Source of the DNA: Aquimarina muelleri DSM 19832 | Lineage (GTDB): Bacteria; Bacteroidota; Bacteroidia; Flavobacteriales; Flavobacteriaceae | DNA length: 64,000 nt | Direction of reading: 5' to 3' | Assembly: GCF_000430665.1 (NCBI RefSeq) | Contig: NZ_AUML01000006.1 | Location: forward strand, 115,797-179,796 | Shown: positions 38,956 to 48,477 of the stretch, in pieces | How positions within the stretch are numbered: position 1 is the first letter of the stretch | Layout of the letters: every line of letters starts with the position of its first letter | Notes under the pieces: generated by a model | Databases searched by the model: none | What the model saw: the letters and a program-made list of their open reading frames with translations, nothing else | Told to the model about the DNA's origin: nothing | Made by a program: the position numbers and the translations under genes

Positions 38956-39477
38956 ATGACAAATCTCATACCGAAAGAAAAAAGAATAGATGAATTGATC
39001 CGTTTTGGAGCGCCAAAATTATTCCTTGAAAATATTGGTAACGTAACCGAACTAGAATTTAGAGTAGAAAAAACAGATGGAGCATACTTTTATTTACCGA
39101 AAATTCTTGACTATAAAATAATCAGAAACCAAAATATCATTCCTATTTTTTCCTGTGGCGAAAGCTTTTATGTATTCACTTTTAATAAGCACACTGAAAG
39201 AATTATACATTTCGAGCTTGAAAATGATGCGATATATACCGACTATGGCAATAATTGGAACGTACTCTTAATGGATATTATGATTCAATATTTTGAAGAC
39301 AAAATTGATAACGGTATCGAAAATAATGATTTTAAAAGAGTTGGTGAAAAAATAGAGTTTCATAAAGCAGAAAAATTATTTAAACTCTTAGACATACCAA
39401 TTGAAGAATACAACACCAAATATGACCAAAAAGAAAAATGGCGAATTGAAATAGCAAAAGAACTAGAAATACTGTAA
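38956..39477 (+). CDS. SUKH-like (SMI1/KNR4-type) putative immunity protein
   Basis: I prefer the ATG at 38956 over a TTG ten codons earlier. The roughly 173-residue cytosolic protein runs ELIRFGAPKLFLENIGN, LPKILDYKIIRNQNIIPIFS, then GESFYVFTFN and IIHFELENDAIYTDYG, and ends in a helix pair. The order and the LIPIF-like strand match the SUKH superfamily, widespread immunity proteins in toxin loci. It lies 270 nt after the lipoprotein and has its own promoter region. The call is tentative. Confidence 0.45.
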   Translation: MTNLIPKEKRIDELIRFGAPKLFLENIGNVTELEFRVEKTDGAYFYLPKILDYKIIRNQNIIPIFSCGESFYVFTFNKHTERIIHFELENDAIYTDYGNNWNVLLMDIMIQYFEDKIDNGIENNDFKRVGEKIEFHKAEKLFKLLDIPIEEYNTKYDQKEKWRIEIAKELEIL

Positions 39478-39624
39478 GTAAAACAATATAAAACATCACT
39501 AATAAATGTTTTCCAAAAAGATGTATGTTAGTTTATAAAAACAAAGAATATTACTATTTTTATCACGTCATGCAATAGCCGTACTGCATCTAACTAATAG
39601 ATTAAAACTACTTAAACATAAAAA

Positions 39625-40182
39625 ATGGAATCTATAAAAATACTTTTCTTCATCTTAGGCTCTTTCTTTGGAATGGAAAACGTAGGAATTGCTGCCGATA
39701 AAACAACAGTTACTATATATCCCAAAAAACAAGAAATAGAAATCATTCAAGAAAATCTATTTACCGTTATCCAATCCGAAAAAGATAAAGCACTTGTATT
39801 AGAACAATGGGACAAATTATTTTATTGGAAAGAAAAAAATACTCCTTGGGCAAAAGAGCTCGATAATTTTAATGTAAAAAGTTTTACTTTTAAAACGACA
39901 AAAGAAACCATACAACCACATTTAACACTTAGTTATTCCAAAGAAGAAGATTTACAAGCAATGGGCATTTGGTATAATGAAGAAAAAAATCAATTTTCTA
40001 TAAATCATATTCCAGAACAAAATATCAAAACTAAAAACGGAAAACTAGAGGGCAATTATTGGATTTTTAATGGCGATAGCACCTTCAGTTTTACAATAGA
40101 ACCTTTTCTACAAATGGCAGAAAAATATGAAACGTATAAACACTCCCTAAAGAATATAGTAGACCAACAAAAAAAAGAATAA
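39625..40182 (+). CDS. Secreted or membrane-anchored hypothetical protein
   Basis: The 185-residue protein has a hydrophobic N-terminus (IKILFFILGSFFGMENVGIAA) like a signal peptide, then a mixed alpha/beta body with LEQWDKLFYWKEKNTPW and GKLEGNYWIFNGDSTFSF segments. No family is recognised. The esterase gene starts 28 nt after its stop, so the two may be co-transcribed. Confidence 0.55.
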   Translation: MESIKILFFILGSFFGMENVGIAADKTTVTIYPKKQEIEIIQENLFTVIQSEKDKALVLEQWDKLFYWKEKNTPWAKELDNFNVKSFTFKTTKETIQPHLTLSYSKEEDLQAMGIWYNEEKNQFSINHIPEQNIKTKNGKLEGNYWIFNGDSTFSFTIEPFLQMAEKYETYKHSLKNIVDQQKKE

Positions 40183-40210
40183 ATCCAAATACCTTACCTA
40201 ATAGTTATAT

Positions 40211-41041
40211 ATGAAACAGATATTAGTAACTTTAACTTTGACATGGATAACTTGGGGATCCTTTGGGCAGAGCTTGCCCAAAGCAATAAGCGAAAGTGAT
40301 TTTTCGATAGGCAAATCTATTACCATCAAATCTAAAATCTTAGAAGAAACCCGAAACTTGAATATCTATTTGCCTATGGGGTATTCTAAAGATAGTATAA
40401 AGACATATCCCGTTATTTATTTGTTAGACGGTTCAAAAAATGAGGATTTTATCCATATCTCTGGAATCGTACAATTTGGTTCTTTTTCATGGATAAATAT
40501 CATCCCCGAGTCTATTGTAGTTGGTATAGCAAATGTGGATAGAAAAAAAGATTTTACCTATACATCTACAAATGCACTGGATCAAAAAGATTTTCCGACA
40601 TCAGGAAAGTCAGAAAATTTTGTAAAGTTTCTTCAAAAAGAGCTACAACCATTTATAGAGACAACTTTTAGAACAGGAAATAGTAATACTATTATCGGAC
40701 AATCTCTTGGTGGGTTATTAGCTACAGAAATTTTATTTAAAACCCCCGATCTATTTGATAACTATATTATAGTTAGCCCAAGCCTGTGGTGGGATAATGA
40801 AAACCTTTTAAATTATCCACCCACAAAATACAGTTCTAACAAATCAATTTATATTGCCGTTGGTAAAGAAGGAGAAGTTATGGAACGTACCGCAAAAAAA
40901 TTGTACGCAAAGCTAAAGAACGAAAAAACAGAAAACACAAAACTATTTTTTGAGTTTTTGGAAGACAAAACACATGGAGATGCTTTACATCAAGCAGTAT
41001 ACAATGCCTTCGAAAAAATGTTTAAACCAAAAAAAGAATAA
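40211..41041 (+). CDS. Secreted alpha/beta-hydrolase esterase (enterochelin-esterase/EstD-like)
   Basis: The 276-residue protein has a signal peptide (ending WGSFGQ). Landmarks of the putative-esterase family PF00756 are NLNIYLPMGYSKD, VIYLLDGSKN, the nucleophile in IIGQSLGGLLATEIL (GxSxG near residue 165) and a C-terminal His in THGDALHQAVY. Such enzymes hydrolyse esters of ferulate, siderophores or acyl groups; the substrate is unknown. It ends 180 nt before a strong terminator shared with the converging flavohemoglobin gene. Confidence 0.88.
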   Translation: MKQILVTLTLTWITWGSFGQSLPKAISESDFSIGKSITIKSKILEETRNLNIYLPMGYSKDSIKTYPVIYLLDGSKNEDFIHISGIVQFGSFSWINIIPESIVVGIANVDRKKDFTYTSTNALDQKDFPTSGKSENFVKFLQKELQPFIETTFRTGNSNTIIGQSLGGLLATEILFKTPDLFDNYIIVSPSLWWDNENLLNYPPTKYSSNKSIYIAVGKEGEVMERTAKKLYAKLKNEKTENTKLFFEFLEDKTHGDALHQAVYNAFEKMFKPKKE

Positions 41042-41218
41042 AAATCATATTAAATCAATAACCTCGCGGAGAATTAAACTCCACAATGCAGATTAAAAAA
41101 CGATTCGTTTTTAGAATCTATACAAAAACTTCCTTTTTTCTTAATTCTATTTTACAGAGCTATATTTTAAGTTTTTAGCATCTGATAAAACAAGTAGAAT
41201 ATCTAAAAAAAATTAATA

Positions 41219-41266
41219 AAAAAATGCTCTTCTACAGATTTAAAAATAAGAAGAGCATTTTTTTAT
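41219..41266. terminator. Bidirectional terminator between esterase and flavohemoglobin genes
   Basis: A stem of at least 12 bp (AAATGCTCTTCT paired with AGAAGAGCATTT, roughly 41222-41233 and 41249-41260) has A-runs on the left and T-runs on the right. It can therefore end both the plus-strand esterase and the minus-strand hmp transcripts. Confidence 0.85.
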
Positions 41267-41283
41267 TAAATTATAAGATTTTC

Positions 41284-42489
41284 CTAATGAACCACAGCAA
41301 GTTCTTCTGCTGGTCCGAAAAACTCATAGTTTATATTTTCTTGATTAACATTTAAAGTTTTTAATATTTTTAAAGTATTTGCCATAAAAGGAGGTGGTCC
41401 ACAAAAATAAAAATCACTTTCATTATTAATATTTAAATCCTCTAGAATCTCCGCTGTAAGATACCCTTGATAATCGTAATTACTATTTAGAAAATCGCTG
41501 TCTAAAGGAGCACTATAAACAACCACTGATTTTGAGTTTACTTTAATTAACTCATTTATCTCCTTAGAAAAAGCATGCGTTTCACTATTTAAAGCACATT
41601 GAAGAAAGATAATTTTTTGATTATCTTTTTTTATCAACTCTTTAAACATACTTAATAAAGGAGTTACGCCTATTCCACCACTTATTAAAACTATTGGTTT
41701 TTCTACTTCTTTTAAAACAAATTCTCCAGAAGGCATTCCTAGAGTTAAAATATCTCCAACATCTATATTTGAATGCATATAATTTGATACAATTCCTTCT
41801 GGATTTCCTTCTTGTTTTTTAGGACTAATCCTTAAATAATCTTTATCATTTGCATCTGATAAACTATAATTTCTGGTATGTTTATGATTTGTATTAGGTA
41901 TCTCTATTGTTAAAGCAACATACTGCCCCGGAAGAAATGTAGGAACTGGTGTACCATCTTTTCTTTTCAAATAAAATGAAGTAATCACATCACTTTCCTT
42001 TATTTTATCTATTACAATAAACTTCTCTGTTCCTCTATAGCCTCCAATACTTTTTTCTCTACTAGAATATATATCCTCTTCTCTATTTATAAAAATAGCA
42101 GCTAAATCATCATAAGCCTCTGCCCATGCATCAATGATTTCAGGAGTTGCAGCATCCCCTAAAACTTCTTTAATTGCAGCAAGAAGATTTTTCCCTACTA
42201 TAGGGTAAGCCTCTTTTGAAATAGATAGACTAGTGTGTTTTTGAGCAATATGCTCTACCGCATCTCCTAATAATTCTAATTTATCTATATGTACAGCATA
42301 CTGAAATATTGTACTTGCCAATGCTTTTTGTTGCGTTCCTTTTTTTTGATTTACCATATTAAAAACATCCTTTAACTCTGGATGATTTTCAAATAATAAC
42401 CTATAAAACACTTTAGTAATTGTTTCTCCATGCTGTTCTAAAACAGGTGCTGTAGATTTAACAATTTCAATTGTATTTTTACTTGCCAT
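41284..42489 (-). CDS. hmp: Flavohemoglobin, nitric oxide dioxygenase
   Basis: The 401-residue protein has a globin domain (about 1-140; distal region FYRLLFENHPELKDVFNM, proximal His in VEHIAQKHTSL). Next comes a ferredoxin-reductase-like FAD domain with HTRNYSLSDAND (FAD motif RxYS), then an NAD domain with ISGGIGVTPLLSM and the C-terminal FCGPPPFM and EFFGP motifs. It oxidises NO to nitrate using O2 and NAD(P)H. The length is standard. A dyad at 42561-42576 and a -7 box at 42531-42538 suggest control by a Crp/Fnr-type activator. Confidence 0.95.
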   Translation of the reverse strand: MASKNTIEIVKSTAPVLEQHGETITKVFYRLLFENHPELKDVFNMVNQKKGTQQKALASTIFQYAVHIDKLELLGDAVEHIAQKHTSLSISKEAYPIVGKNLLAAIKEVLGDAATPEIIDAWAEAYDDLAAIFINREEDIYSSREKSIGGYRGTEKFIVIDKIKESDVITSFYLKRKDGTPVPTFLPGQYVALTIEIPNTNHKHTRNYSLSDANDKDYLRISPKKQEGNPEGIVSNYMHSNIDVGDILTLGMPSGEFVLKEVEKPIVLISGGIGVTPLLSMFKELIKKDNQKIIFLQCALNSETHAFSKEINELIKVNSKSVVVYSAPLDSDFLNSNYDYQGYLTAEILEDLNINNESDFYFCGPPPFMANTLKILKTLNVNQENINYEFFGPAEELAVVH

Positions 42490-42530
42490 AATAAATTTTC
42501 CTTTAGTTTTTTACCATCTTTGTTTGATAA

Positions 42531-42576
42531 CAAAAATACGCTTATACAGGGCGTAATCTTTATGACCCAAATCATA
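42531..42576 (-). promoter_or_regulatory. Candidate hmp promoter with Crp/Fnr-like operator
   Basis: On the minus strand TATTTTTG (42538 to 42531) matches the Bacteroidota -7 box TAnnTTTG, 42 nt before the hmp start. A 5-6-5 dyad TATGA-N6-TCATA (42561-42576) is centred about 34 nt further upstream. If transcription starts about 7 nt past the box centre, the dyad sits near -41.5, the class II activator position of Crp/Fnr-family regulators. No experimental support. Confidence 0.4.
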
Positions 42577-42821
42577 TGATTGAAAAACATCAATAAATAT
42601 CCCTCTAGACACCCCATAAAGTATTCAATAAAAAAAAGTATTCTTTTTATTATGAAAACTTTAGCTTTTCGAGCCTACCTTTTTAACCAATAATATAAGC
42701 ATCTGGAAAACCTAATTAAGTATTATGGTATATAGATACTTTAATTTTTAAAAGAGAATGCTTCAAAAAAAAGATCAAATTAAGCTAGCTAATAGACAAC
42801 CTCCCTTTTACCTTAACACCC

Positions 42822-42857
42822 CTTTAAGACTTTAGCATTTTGATTTTATTTACTTTA
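42822..42857 (+). promoter_or_regulatory. Conserved 36-nt leader motif, copy 2
   Basis: Matches the motif at 36493-36528 at 30 of 36 positions. Its upstream extension (42811-42829) matches 17864-17882. It precedes the doubtful small gene at 42885 and the BNR-protein gene at 43202, and is a good candidate for their promoter. Confidence 0.4.
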
Positions 42858-42884
42858 GAGTCTTAAAAGGTAATCTATTGTAAT

Positions 42885-43196
42885 GTGTTAAAATCATTCC
42901 TTTTCTTATCAAGCGTTCTTTATACCATTTTTGGTGTTGCGCAAAAGAGTCTATTAAACCAATTACAGCTACCTAAAAAAGCTATTGACGCCTATCTTTT
43001 ATTGTATTATATGCTCTTGCATAAAAATGTAATAGAATTAATTCATAAATATGCTCTCCCAATACAAAACATCACAATTCATATTTTGCAAAAAATAAAA
43101 AACCCAGAATTTTTAGTACTTAACAATAAATATTTTGATATCCCCCTTTCTTACAGAACCAAAATAACTAATTCAACTATAATTAACGCATATTAA
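42885..43196 (+). CDS. Doubtful small secreted protein, possibly a remnant
   Basis: The frame starts at a GTG (an overlapping ATG hits a stop at once) and codes 103 residues: a signal-peptide-like N-terminus (FLFLSSVLYTIFGVAQ) and a helical body with no recognisable motif. It ends 5 nt before the BNR-protein start, so it could be a leader gene of that transcript or a truncated ancestor. Confidence is low because of the non-ATG start and lack of family. Confidence 0.35.
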   Translation: MLKSFLFLSSVLYTIFGVAQKSLLNQLQLPKKAIDAYLLLYYMLLHKNVIELIHKYALPIQNITIHILQKIKNPEFLVLNNKYFDIPLSYRTKITNSTIINAY

Positions 43197-43201
43197 AAAA
43201 A

Positions 43202-46200
43202 ATGAAAAAACAACTATTATTTTTCCTGTTACTCAGTGTAGTGTCTATCGCATCTGCGCAAAATTTCACAATGGATCTCATTAAGGACAATACCCCTAGA
43301 AATATAGGTCCGGGTGGAATGAGTGGTCGTGTAACAGCTATCGATGTAGTTACTTCTAATCCAGATATAATGTATGCAGGGACTGCATCTGGCGGATTAT
43401 GGAAATCAACATCGGGTGGAATTAAATGGAGCCCTGTTTTTGATAATGAATCTACCGCTTCTATAGGAGCAGTAGCCATCCAACAATCCAATCCCTCAGT
43501 ATTATGGGTAGGAACAGGAGAAGGAAACCCAAGAAACAGTCTTAATGGTGGGTATGGTATATACAAATCGATGGATGGCGGTAAAAATTGGAAACTAATG
43601 GGGTTAGAAAAAACCCGACATATCCATAGAGTGATTATCGATCCAACCAATCCTAATACAGTATATGCTGCTGCAATTGGATCTCCTTGGGGAGAACACC
43701 CAGAGAGAGGTGTTTTTAAAACTACCGATGGTGGAGAAACATGGTCCAAAATCTTGTTTAACAACGATAAAACAGGTGCAGCAGATTTAGTTATGGATCC
43801 TACAAATCCTAACAAATTAATTGCTGCCATGTGGGAGCATAAAAGAGACCCATGGTTTTTTAAATCTGGTGGTAAAGGATCTGGTCTTTATATCACCCAT
43901 GATGGTGGTAAAAACTGGGAACAACGTACCGATAAAGACGGTTTACCAAAAGGAGATTTAGGAAGGATAGGTATAGCCGTCGCTGCAAATAAGCCTAATA
44001 TTATATATGCCCTTATCGAAGCCAAAAAGAATGCACTGTATAAATCTATCGATGGAGGATTTACATGGAAAAAAATAAATGATAAAAATGATATCGGAAA
44101 CCGCCCCTTTTATTACTCAGATATATTTGTAGATCCCGAAAATGAAAACAGAGTATATTCTGTATTTACCTATGTAAACGTATCTGAAGATGGCGGTAAA
44201 AATTTTACGCAATTAATGCCAGCCTATGGTGTAGATAATGGCGTACACCCAGATCATCACGCTTGGTGGATTCATCCAACCGATGGTAGTTTTATGATCG
44301 ATGGCAATGATGGTGGATTAAACATTTCGCACGATGGAGGAAAAACCTGGCGCTTTATCGGCAATTTACCCGTAGCACAATTTTATCATATTAATGTAGA
44401 TAATGAATACCCGTATAATGTATATGGTGGTATGCAAGATAATGGTAGCTGGAGAGGTCCCGCCTATGTATGGAAAGCACAAGGAATACGAAACTCGTAT
44501 TGGCAAGAAATATCTTTTGGAGATGGATTTGATGTAGTGCCCGATAAAGACGACTCCAGATATGGATGGTCTATGAGCCAGCAAGGATATGTAAGCAGGT
44601 ACGATTGGATGACTGGTAATAACTATACCGTTCGCCCTACTCACCCAGATCCCGAAATAAAATTACGTTTTAACTGGAACGCTGCTATTAATATAGATCC
44701 TTTTGATAATAACACTATATATTTTGGAAGTCAATTTGTACATAAAAGCACCGATAAAGGGCTTACCTGGACTATTATATCTCCAGATTTAACCACCAAC
44801 GATCCTGCAAAATTAAAACAAGATGAAAGCGGCGGATTAACGATGGATGCCACTGGAGCCGAAAATCATTGTACTGTATTAGTAGTAGAACCGTCTACCT
44901 TAGAACAAAACATGCTATGGGCAGCTACCGATGATGGTCGCGTGCATATTACTCAAAATGGAGGTACAAACTGGGCAGACGTTTCTGCAAACATCAAAGG
45001 ATTACCAAAAGGTAGCTGGATAGTACAAATAAAAGCCTCGAATAAAAATAAAGGAGAAGCTCTTTTAATAGCCAATGATTACCGAAGATTTAACTATACC
45101 CCATACGCATACAGAACAACCGATTATGGTAAAACCTGGAATCGTATTGTAGACCAGAGCGATGTAAAAAGCTATACCCTAAGTATTGTAGAAGATCCTA
45201 TCGAAAAAAACCTTTTGTTTTTGGGTACCGATGATGGGTTATACATTTCTTTTAATGCAGGTAACGATTGGATAAAATGGACCAAAGGGTTTCCTACCGT
45301 ACCTGTAAAAGATTTGGTAATACAACCCAGAGAACACGATTTAGTAATAGGTACTTTTGGTCGTGCTGCTTGGGTATTAGACGATATACGACCATTAAGA
45401 GCACTTGCAAAGGATAAAACTATTTTAAATAAAAAATTACAGCTTTTTGAAACCCCAACAGCTTATCAGGCAGCATACCAACAACCAACAGGAAGTCGTT
45501 TTGGAGGAGATGCATTATATAATGGTGAAAACAGGGAATATGGAGCATTAATCTCTTACTACCTACAAGTCGAAAAGAAAAAAGAAGACCCTAACAAAGA
45601 CGAGGAAGAAGAAGAGGATACCGAAGAAGAAGAAGCTACCATAAAATGGGATTCTATACGTCTTAAAGTTTATGATGGAGATCGATTGATTCGTACTTTA
45701 AAACAAAAAACTCCAGATTCTACAGGGTTTCATAAAATAAAATGGTTGATGGACGAAAAAGGGGCAGAACAACCAAATAGAAAAGTCGAAAAACAAGATA
45801 AAGAACCAGGAGGAATAGCTGTTAAACCAGGAAAATACAAACTATTGTTAGAATACGGAGATCAAAAATCTGAAAGTAGTATCGAAGTACAATCAGATCC
45901 AAGGTTGCCAGTATCTCAAAAAAATATAAATGAAGTATATGCCGCTTCTAAAAATCTAGAAAAGATAAAACAGAAAATTGCAGATGTCGTAAAACAATTG
46001 GCAGAAAGTAAAGAGATAGCCGCAAAATACCAAACAGAATTGCAAAAACTAGACAAAAAGAAGTATAAAGAACAAATAAAATTATCTAAAGATATTTCTA
46101 AAAAGATAGATACTGTAATTGCACTATATATTGGTAAAGAAGATAAACGACAAGGTATTACCAGCGATCCAACTATAAATGTAATGCAACGCCTAGAAAG

Positions 46201-46405
46201 CGCACAATGGTATACTAGTAGTCGCAAAGATGGATTAACTAGTACCGAAAACACACTTATAAAACAAGCAAAAGATGCTTTAAAAATAGCACTGGATAAA
46301 ACCAATACATTTTTTGCACAAAACTGGAAAACCTATAGGGAAGCCATAGAAAAATTAAAAATATCTCCTTTTAAAGAGATAAAGAATTTTAATATCCAAC
46401 AATAA
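43202..46405 (+). CDS. Large secreted BNR/VPS10-type propeller protein
   Basis: The 1067-residue protein has a signal peptide (ending ASAQ). Many sialidase-type Asp-box repeats follow (KSTSGGIKW, KSMDGGKNW, KTTDGGETW, ITHDGGKNW, KSIDGGFTW, ISHDGGKTW, KSTDKGLTW), forming one or two large propellers of the sortilin/VPS10 kind. A very acidic stretch lies near residue 805, then an FN3-like strand region and a helical C-terminus (about 905-1065). Catalytic sialidase residues are not evident. It is likely an exported binding or scaffold protein. The S9 peptidase gene follows 17 nt later. Confidence 0.88.
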   Translation: MKKQLLFFLLLSVVSIASAQNFTMDLIKDNTPRNIGPGGMSGRVTAIDVVTSNPDIMYAGTASGGLWKSTSGGIKWSPVFDNESTASIGAVAIQQSNPSVLWVGTGEGNPRNSLNGGYGIYKSMDGGKNWKLMGLEKTRHIHRVIIDPTNPNTVYAAAIGSPWGEHPERGVFKTTDGGETWSKILFNNDKTGAADLVMDPTNPNKLIAAMWEHKRDPWFFKSGGKGSGLYITHDGGKNWEQRTDKDGLPKGDLGRIGIAVAANKPNIIYALIEAKKNALYKSIDGGFTWKKINDKNDIGNRPFYYSDIFVDPENENRVYSVFTYVNVSEDGGKNFTQLMPAYGVDNGVHPDHHAWWIHPTDGSFMIDGNDGGLNISHDGGKTWRFIGNLPVAQFYHINVDNEYPYNVYGGMQDNGSWRGPAYVWKAQGIRNSYWQEISFGDGFDVVPDKDDSRYGWSMSQQGYVSRYDWMTGNNYTVRPTHPDPEIKLRFNWNAAINIDPFDNNTIYFGSQFVHKSTDKGLTWTIISPDLTTNDPAKLKQDESGGLTMDATGAENHCTVLVVEPSTLEQNMLWAATDDGRVHITQNGGTNWADVSANIKGLPKGSWIVQIKASNKNKGEALLIANDYRRFNYTPYAYRTTDYGKTWNRIVDQSDVKSYTLSIVEDPIEKNLLFLGTDDGLYISFNAGNDWIKWTKGFPTVPVKDLVIQPREHDLVIGTFGRAAWVLDDIRPLRALAKDKTILNKKLQLFETPTAYQAAYQQPTGSRFGGDALYNGENREYGALISYYLQVEKKKEDPNKDEEEEEDTEEEEATIKWDSIRLKVYDGDRLIRTLKQKTPDSTGFHKIKWLMDEKGAEQPNRKVEKQDKEPGGIAVKPGKYKLLLEYGDQKSESSIEVQSDPRLPVSQKNINEVYAASKNLEKIKQKIADVVKQLAESKEIAAKYQTELQKLDKKKYKEQIKLSKDISKKIDTVIALYIGKEDKRQGITSDPTINVMQRLESAQWYTSSRKDGLTSTENTLIKQAKDALKIALDKTNTFFAQNWKTYREAIEKLKISPFKEIKNFNIQQ

Positions 46406-46422
46406 ATAAAGTAATATAAATT

Positions 46423-48372
46423 ATGAAAAAAATAATCCTGTTAAATTTAGGATTGCTTCTCTTCTTTTCTTGTAAAAAAGAAAAAAAAGAAGAGATTGCA
46501 CAATCCATTACCATCGACCCATACTCCATTGAGCAATTTATGGATAACGAAAATGCGTTTGCAAATGGTTTTTCGCCAGATAAATCAAGCGTATTAATGA
46601 CCAGCAACCGATCTGGTATTTATAATATGTATACTGTACCCTCTAGCGGTGGAGAGTTTACTCCTGTTACAAAATCCGATAGTGCTTCTGTATACGGAAT
46701 CTCTTATTTTCCTGAAGATGATAGAATTCTGTTTAGAATGGATGGTAACGGAGATGAAATTTTTAAAATTTTTGTAAAAGATAGTTCGGGAATTAAACGC
46801 TTAACCCCAGAGAAAAATGTAAGAGCATTATTTAGAGGATGGGCTAAAGATGGAAAAAGCTTTTTTTACGGAAGCAATGAGCGAGATTCTAAATTTATGG
46901 ATTATTATGAAATGAATATTGCAGATTTTACTTCTAAAATGATTTATAAAAATGAAGATGGGATGGATTTTGAGATAATGTCCGAAGATAGAAAGCACAT
47001 CCTACTAACCAAAACTATCAATACCAATGATAGAGATCTTTATCTACTAAATACAGTTACTAACAAAAAAATAAAGATCAATACTAATTTAAGTAGTAAC
47101 TCTCCAGAAGATTTTTCTCCAGACGGTACTTCTTTTTATTATACGACAGATGATAGTGCAGAGTTTAGTTACCTAATGAAATATAATCTTGAAGAAGGTA
47201 CTAAAGAAAAAGTAGTTGAAAAAAAATGGGATATTGCTCGTTTTTACTTTACTCGAAACGGAAAATACCAAATACTATTTACCAACGAAGATGCTAAAAC
47301 TGTTATAGAAGTAACCGAAGTTGCAACTGGTAACAAAGTTAAGTTTCCTACTATAGATAATCAGGAAATTAATCAAGCAAGCTTTTCTCGAGACGAGTCT
47401 ATGGCTCTTCTAAGCGTTGGCGGTTCTAACACTCCAGATAACTCTTACTCTTATAATCTTGCTACCCAAGAGTATCATAAACTTACCGATGTTTTAAATA
47501 AAGATATTAATGCAGAACATTTGGTAACCTCTCAGGTAGTTCGTTTTCCTTCGTTTGATGGGTTAGAAATTCCTGCAATCTATTACCAACCAAAACAAGC
47601 TACCGCTACAAATAAAGTTCCTGCATTAGTATGGGTACATGGTGGGCCCGGAGGGCAATCCAGACAAGGGTATTCTTCTGTAATTCAATATTTGGTAAAC
47701 CATGGCTATGCTGTATTGGCTGTAAATAACAGAGGAAGCAGTGGTTATGGCAAAACGTTCTATAAAATGGATGACCGTAACCATGGTGACAAGGATTTAA
47801 AGGATTGTATTGCTGGAAAAGATTGGCTTGCTAAACAAGATGTTATTGATAGTAATAAAATAGGTATTATAGGAGGATCTTATGGTGGATATATGACGAT
47901 GGCAGCACTTACCTATACTCCAGAAGAATTTAAAGTTGGGGTAAATCTTTTTGGAGTTACTAACTGGATAAGAACTTTAAAAAACATTCCACCATGGTGG
48001 GAATCTTTTAAAGAAGCATTATATACCGAAATGGGAGATCCGAATACCGCAGACTCTATTCGATTACATCAGATTTCTCCACTTTTTCATACCGAAAAAA
48101 TCACCAAACCTTTAATTGTACTTCAGGGAGCACAGGATCCAAGAGTTCTAAAGATAGAATCTGATGAGATTGTAGAAGGGGTTAAAAAGAACGGAGTCCC
48201 TGTAGAATACGTTCTTTTTGAAGATGAAGGACATGGTTTTGTAAAAAAAGAAAATCAAATTGAAGCGTATGGCAGAGTTCTAAAATTTTTGGACACCTAT
48301 TTAAAAGATGGGGATACTAAAATGATAAATGATGGTAAGACCGAGTCTACCAAAGTTGATTCAAAAAACTAA
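46423..48372 (+). CDS. S9-family prolyl-oligopeptidase-type lipoprotein
   Basis: The 649-residue protein has a lipobox (LLLFFSCKK). Residues about 35-370 form a TolB-like propeller. The C-terminal alpha/beta-hydrolase domain has HGGPGGQSRQGY, the nucleophile GGSYGGYMT (near residue 485), LQGAQDPRV (Asp) and DEGHGF (His), which is a complete acylaminoacyl-peptidase-like triad. It should cleave short extracytoplasmic peptides. It is probably co-transcribed with the BNR protein and is followed by a terminator. Confidence 0.93.
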   Translation: MKKIILLNLGLLLFFSCKKEKKEEIAQSITIDPYSIEQFMDNENAFANGFSPDKSSVLMTSNRSGIYNMYTVPSSGGEFTPVTKSDSASVYGISYFPEDDRILFRMDGNGDEIFKIFVKDSSGIKRLTPEKNVRALFRGWAKDGKSFFYGSNERDSKFMDYYEMNIADFTSKMIYKNEDGMDFEIMSEDRKHILLTKTINTNDRDLYLLNTVTNKKIKINTNLSSNSPEDFSPDGTSFYYTTDDSAEFSYLMKYNLEEGTKEKVVEKKWDIARFYFTRNGKYQILFTNEDAKTVIEVTEVATGNKVKFPTIDNQEINQASFSRDESMALLSVGGSNTPDNSYSYNLATQEYHKLTDVLNKDINAEHLVTSQVVRFPSFDGLEIPAIYYQPKQATATNKVPALVWVHGGPGGQSRQGYSSVIQYLVNHGYAVLAVNNRGSSGYGKTFYKMDDRNHGDKDLKDCIAGKDWLAKQDVIDSNKIGIIGGSYGGYMTMAALTYTPEEFKVGVNLFGVTNWIRTLKNIPPWWESFKEALYTEMGDPNTADSIRLHQISPLFHTEKITKPLIVLQGAQDPRVLKIESDEIVEGVKKNGVPVEYVLFEDEGHGFVKKENQIEAYGRVLKFLDTYLKDGDTKMINDGKTESTKVDSKN

Positions 48373-48405
48373 GAATAGTAATCTATACTATTTTTAAGAA
48401 CTTCT

Positions 48406-48446
48406 AAAAAGAGGGGGTCTGAAAAGTCAAACACCCTCTTTTTTTA
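48406..48446 (+). terminator. Terminator after the S9 peptidase gene
   Basis: An 11-bp stem with one mismatch (AAAGAGGGGGT around 48408-48418 with ACACCCTCTTT around 48431-48441) is followed by a T-tract. The A-run on its left allows some action on the converging dipeptidase transcript too. Confidence 0.8.
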
Positions 48447-48477
48447 ATACCATAGGATACTATATCTGTTTAACAAT

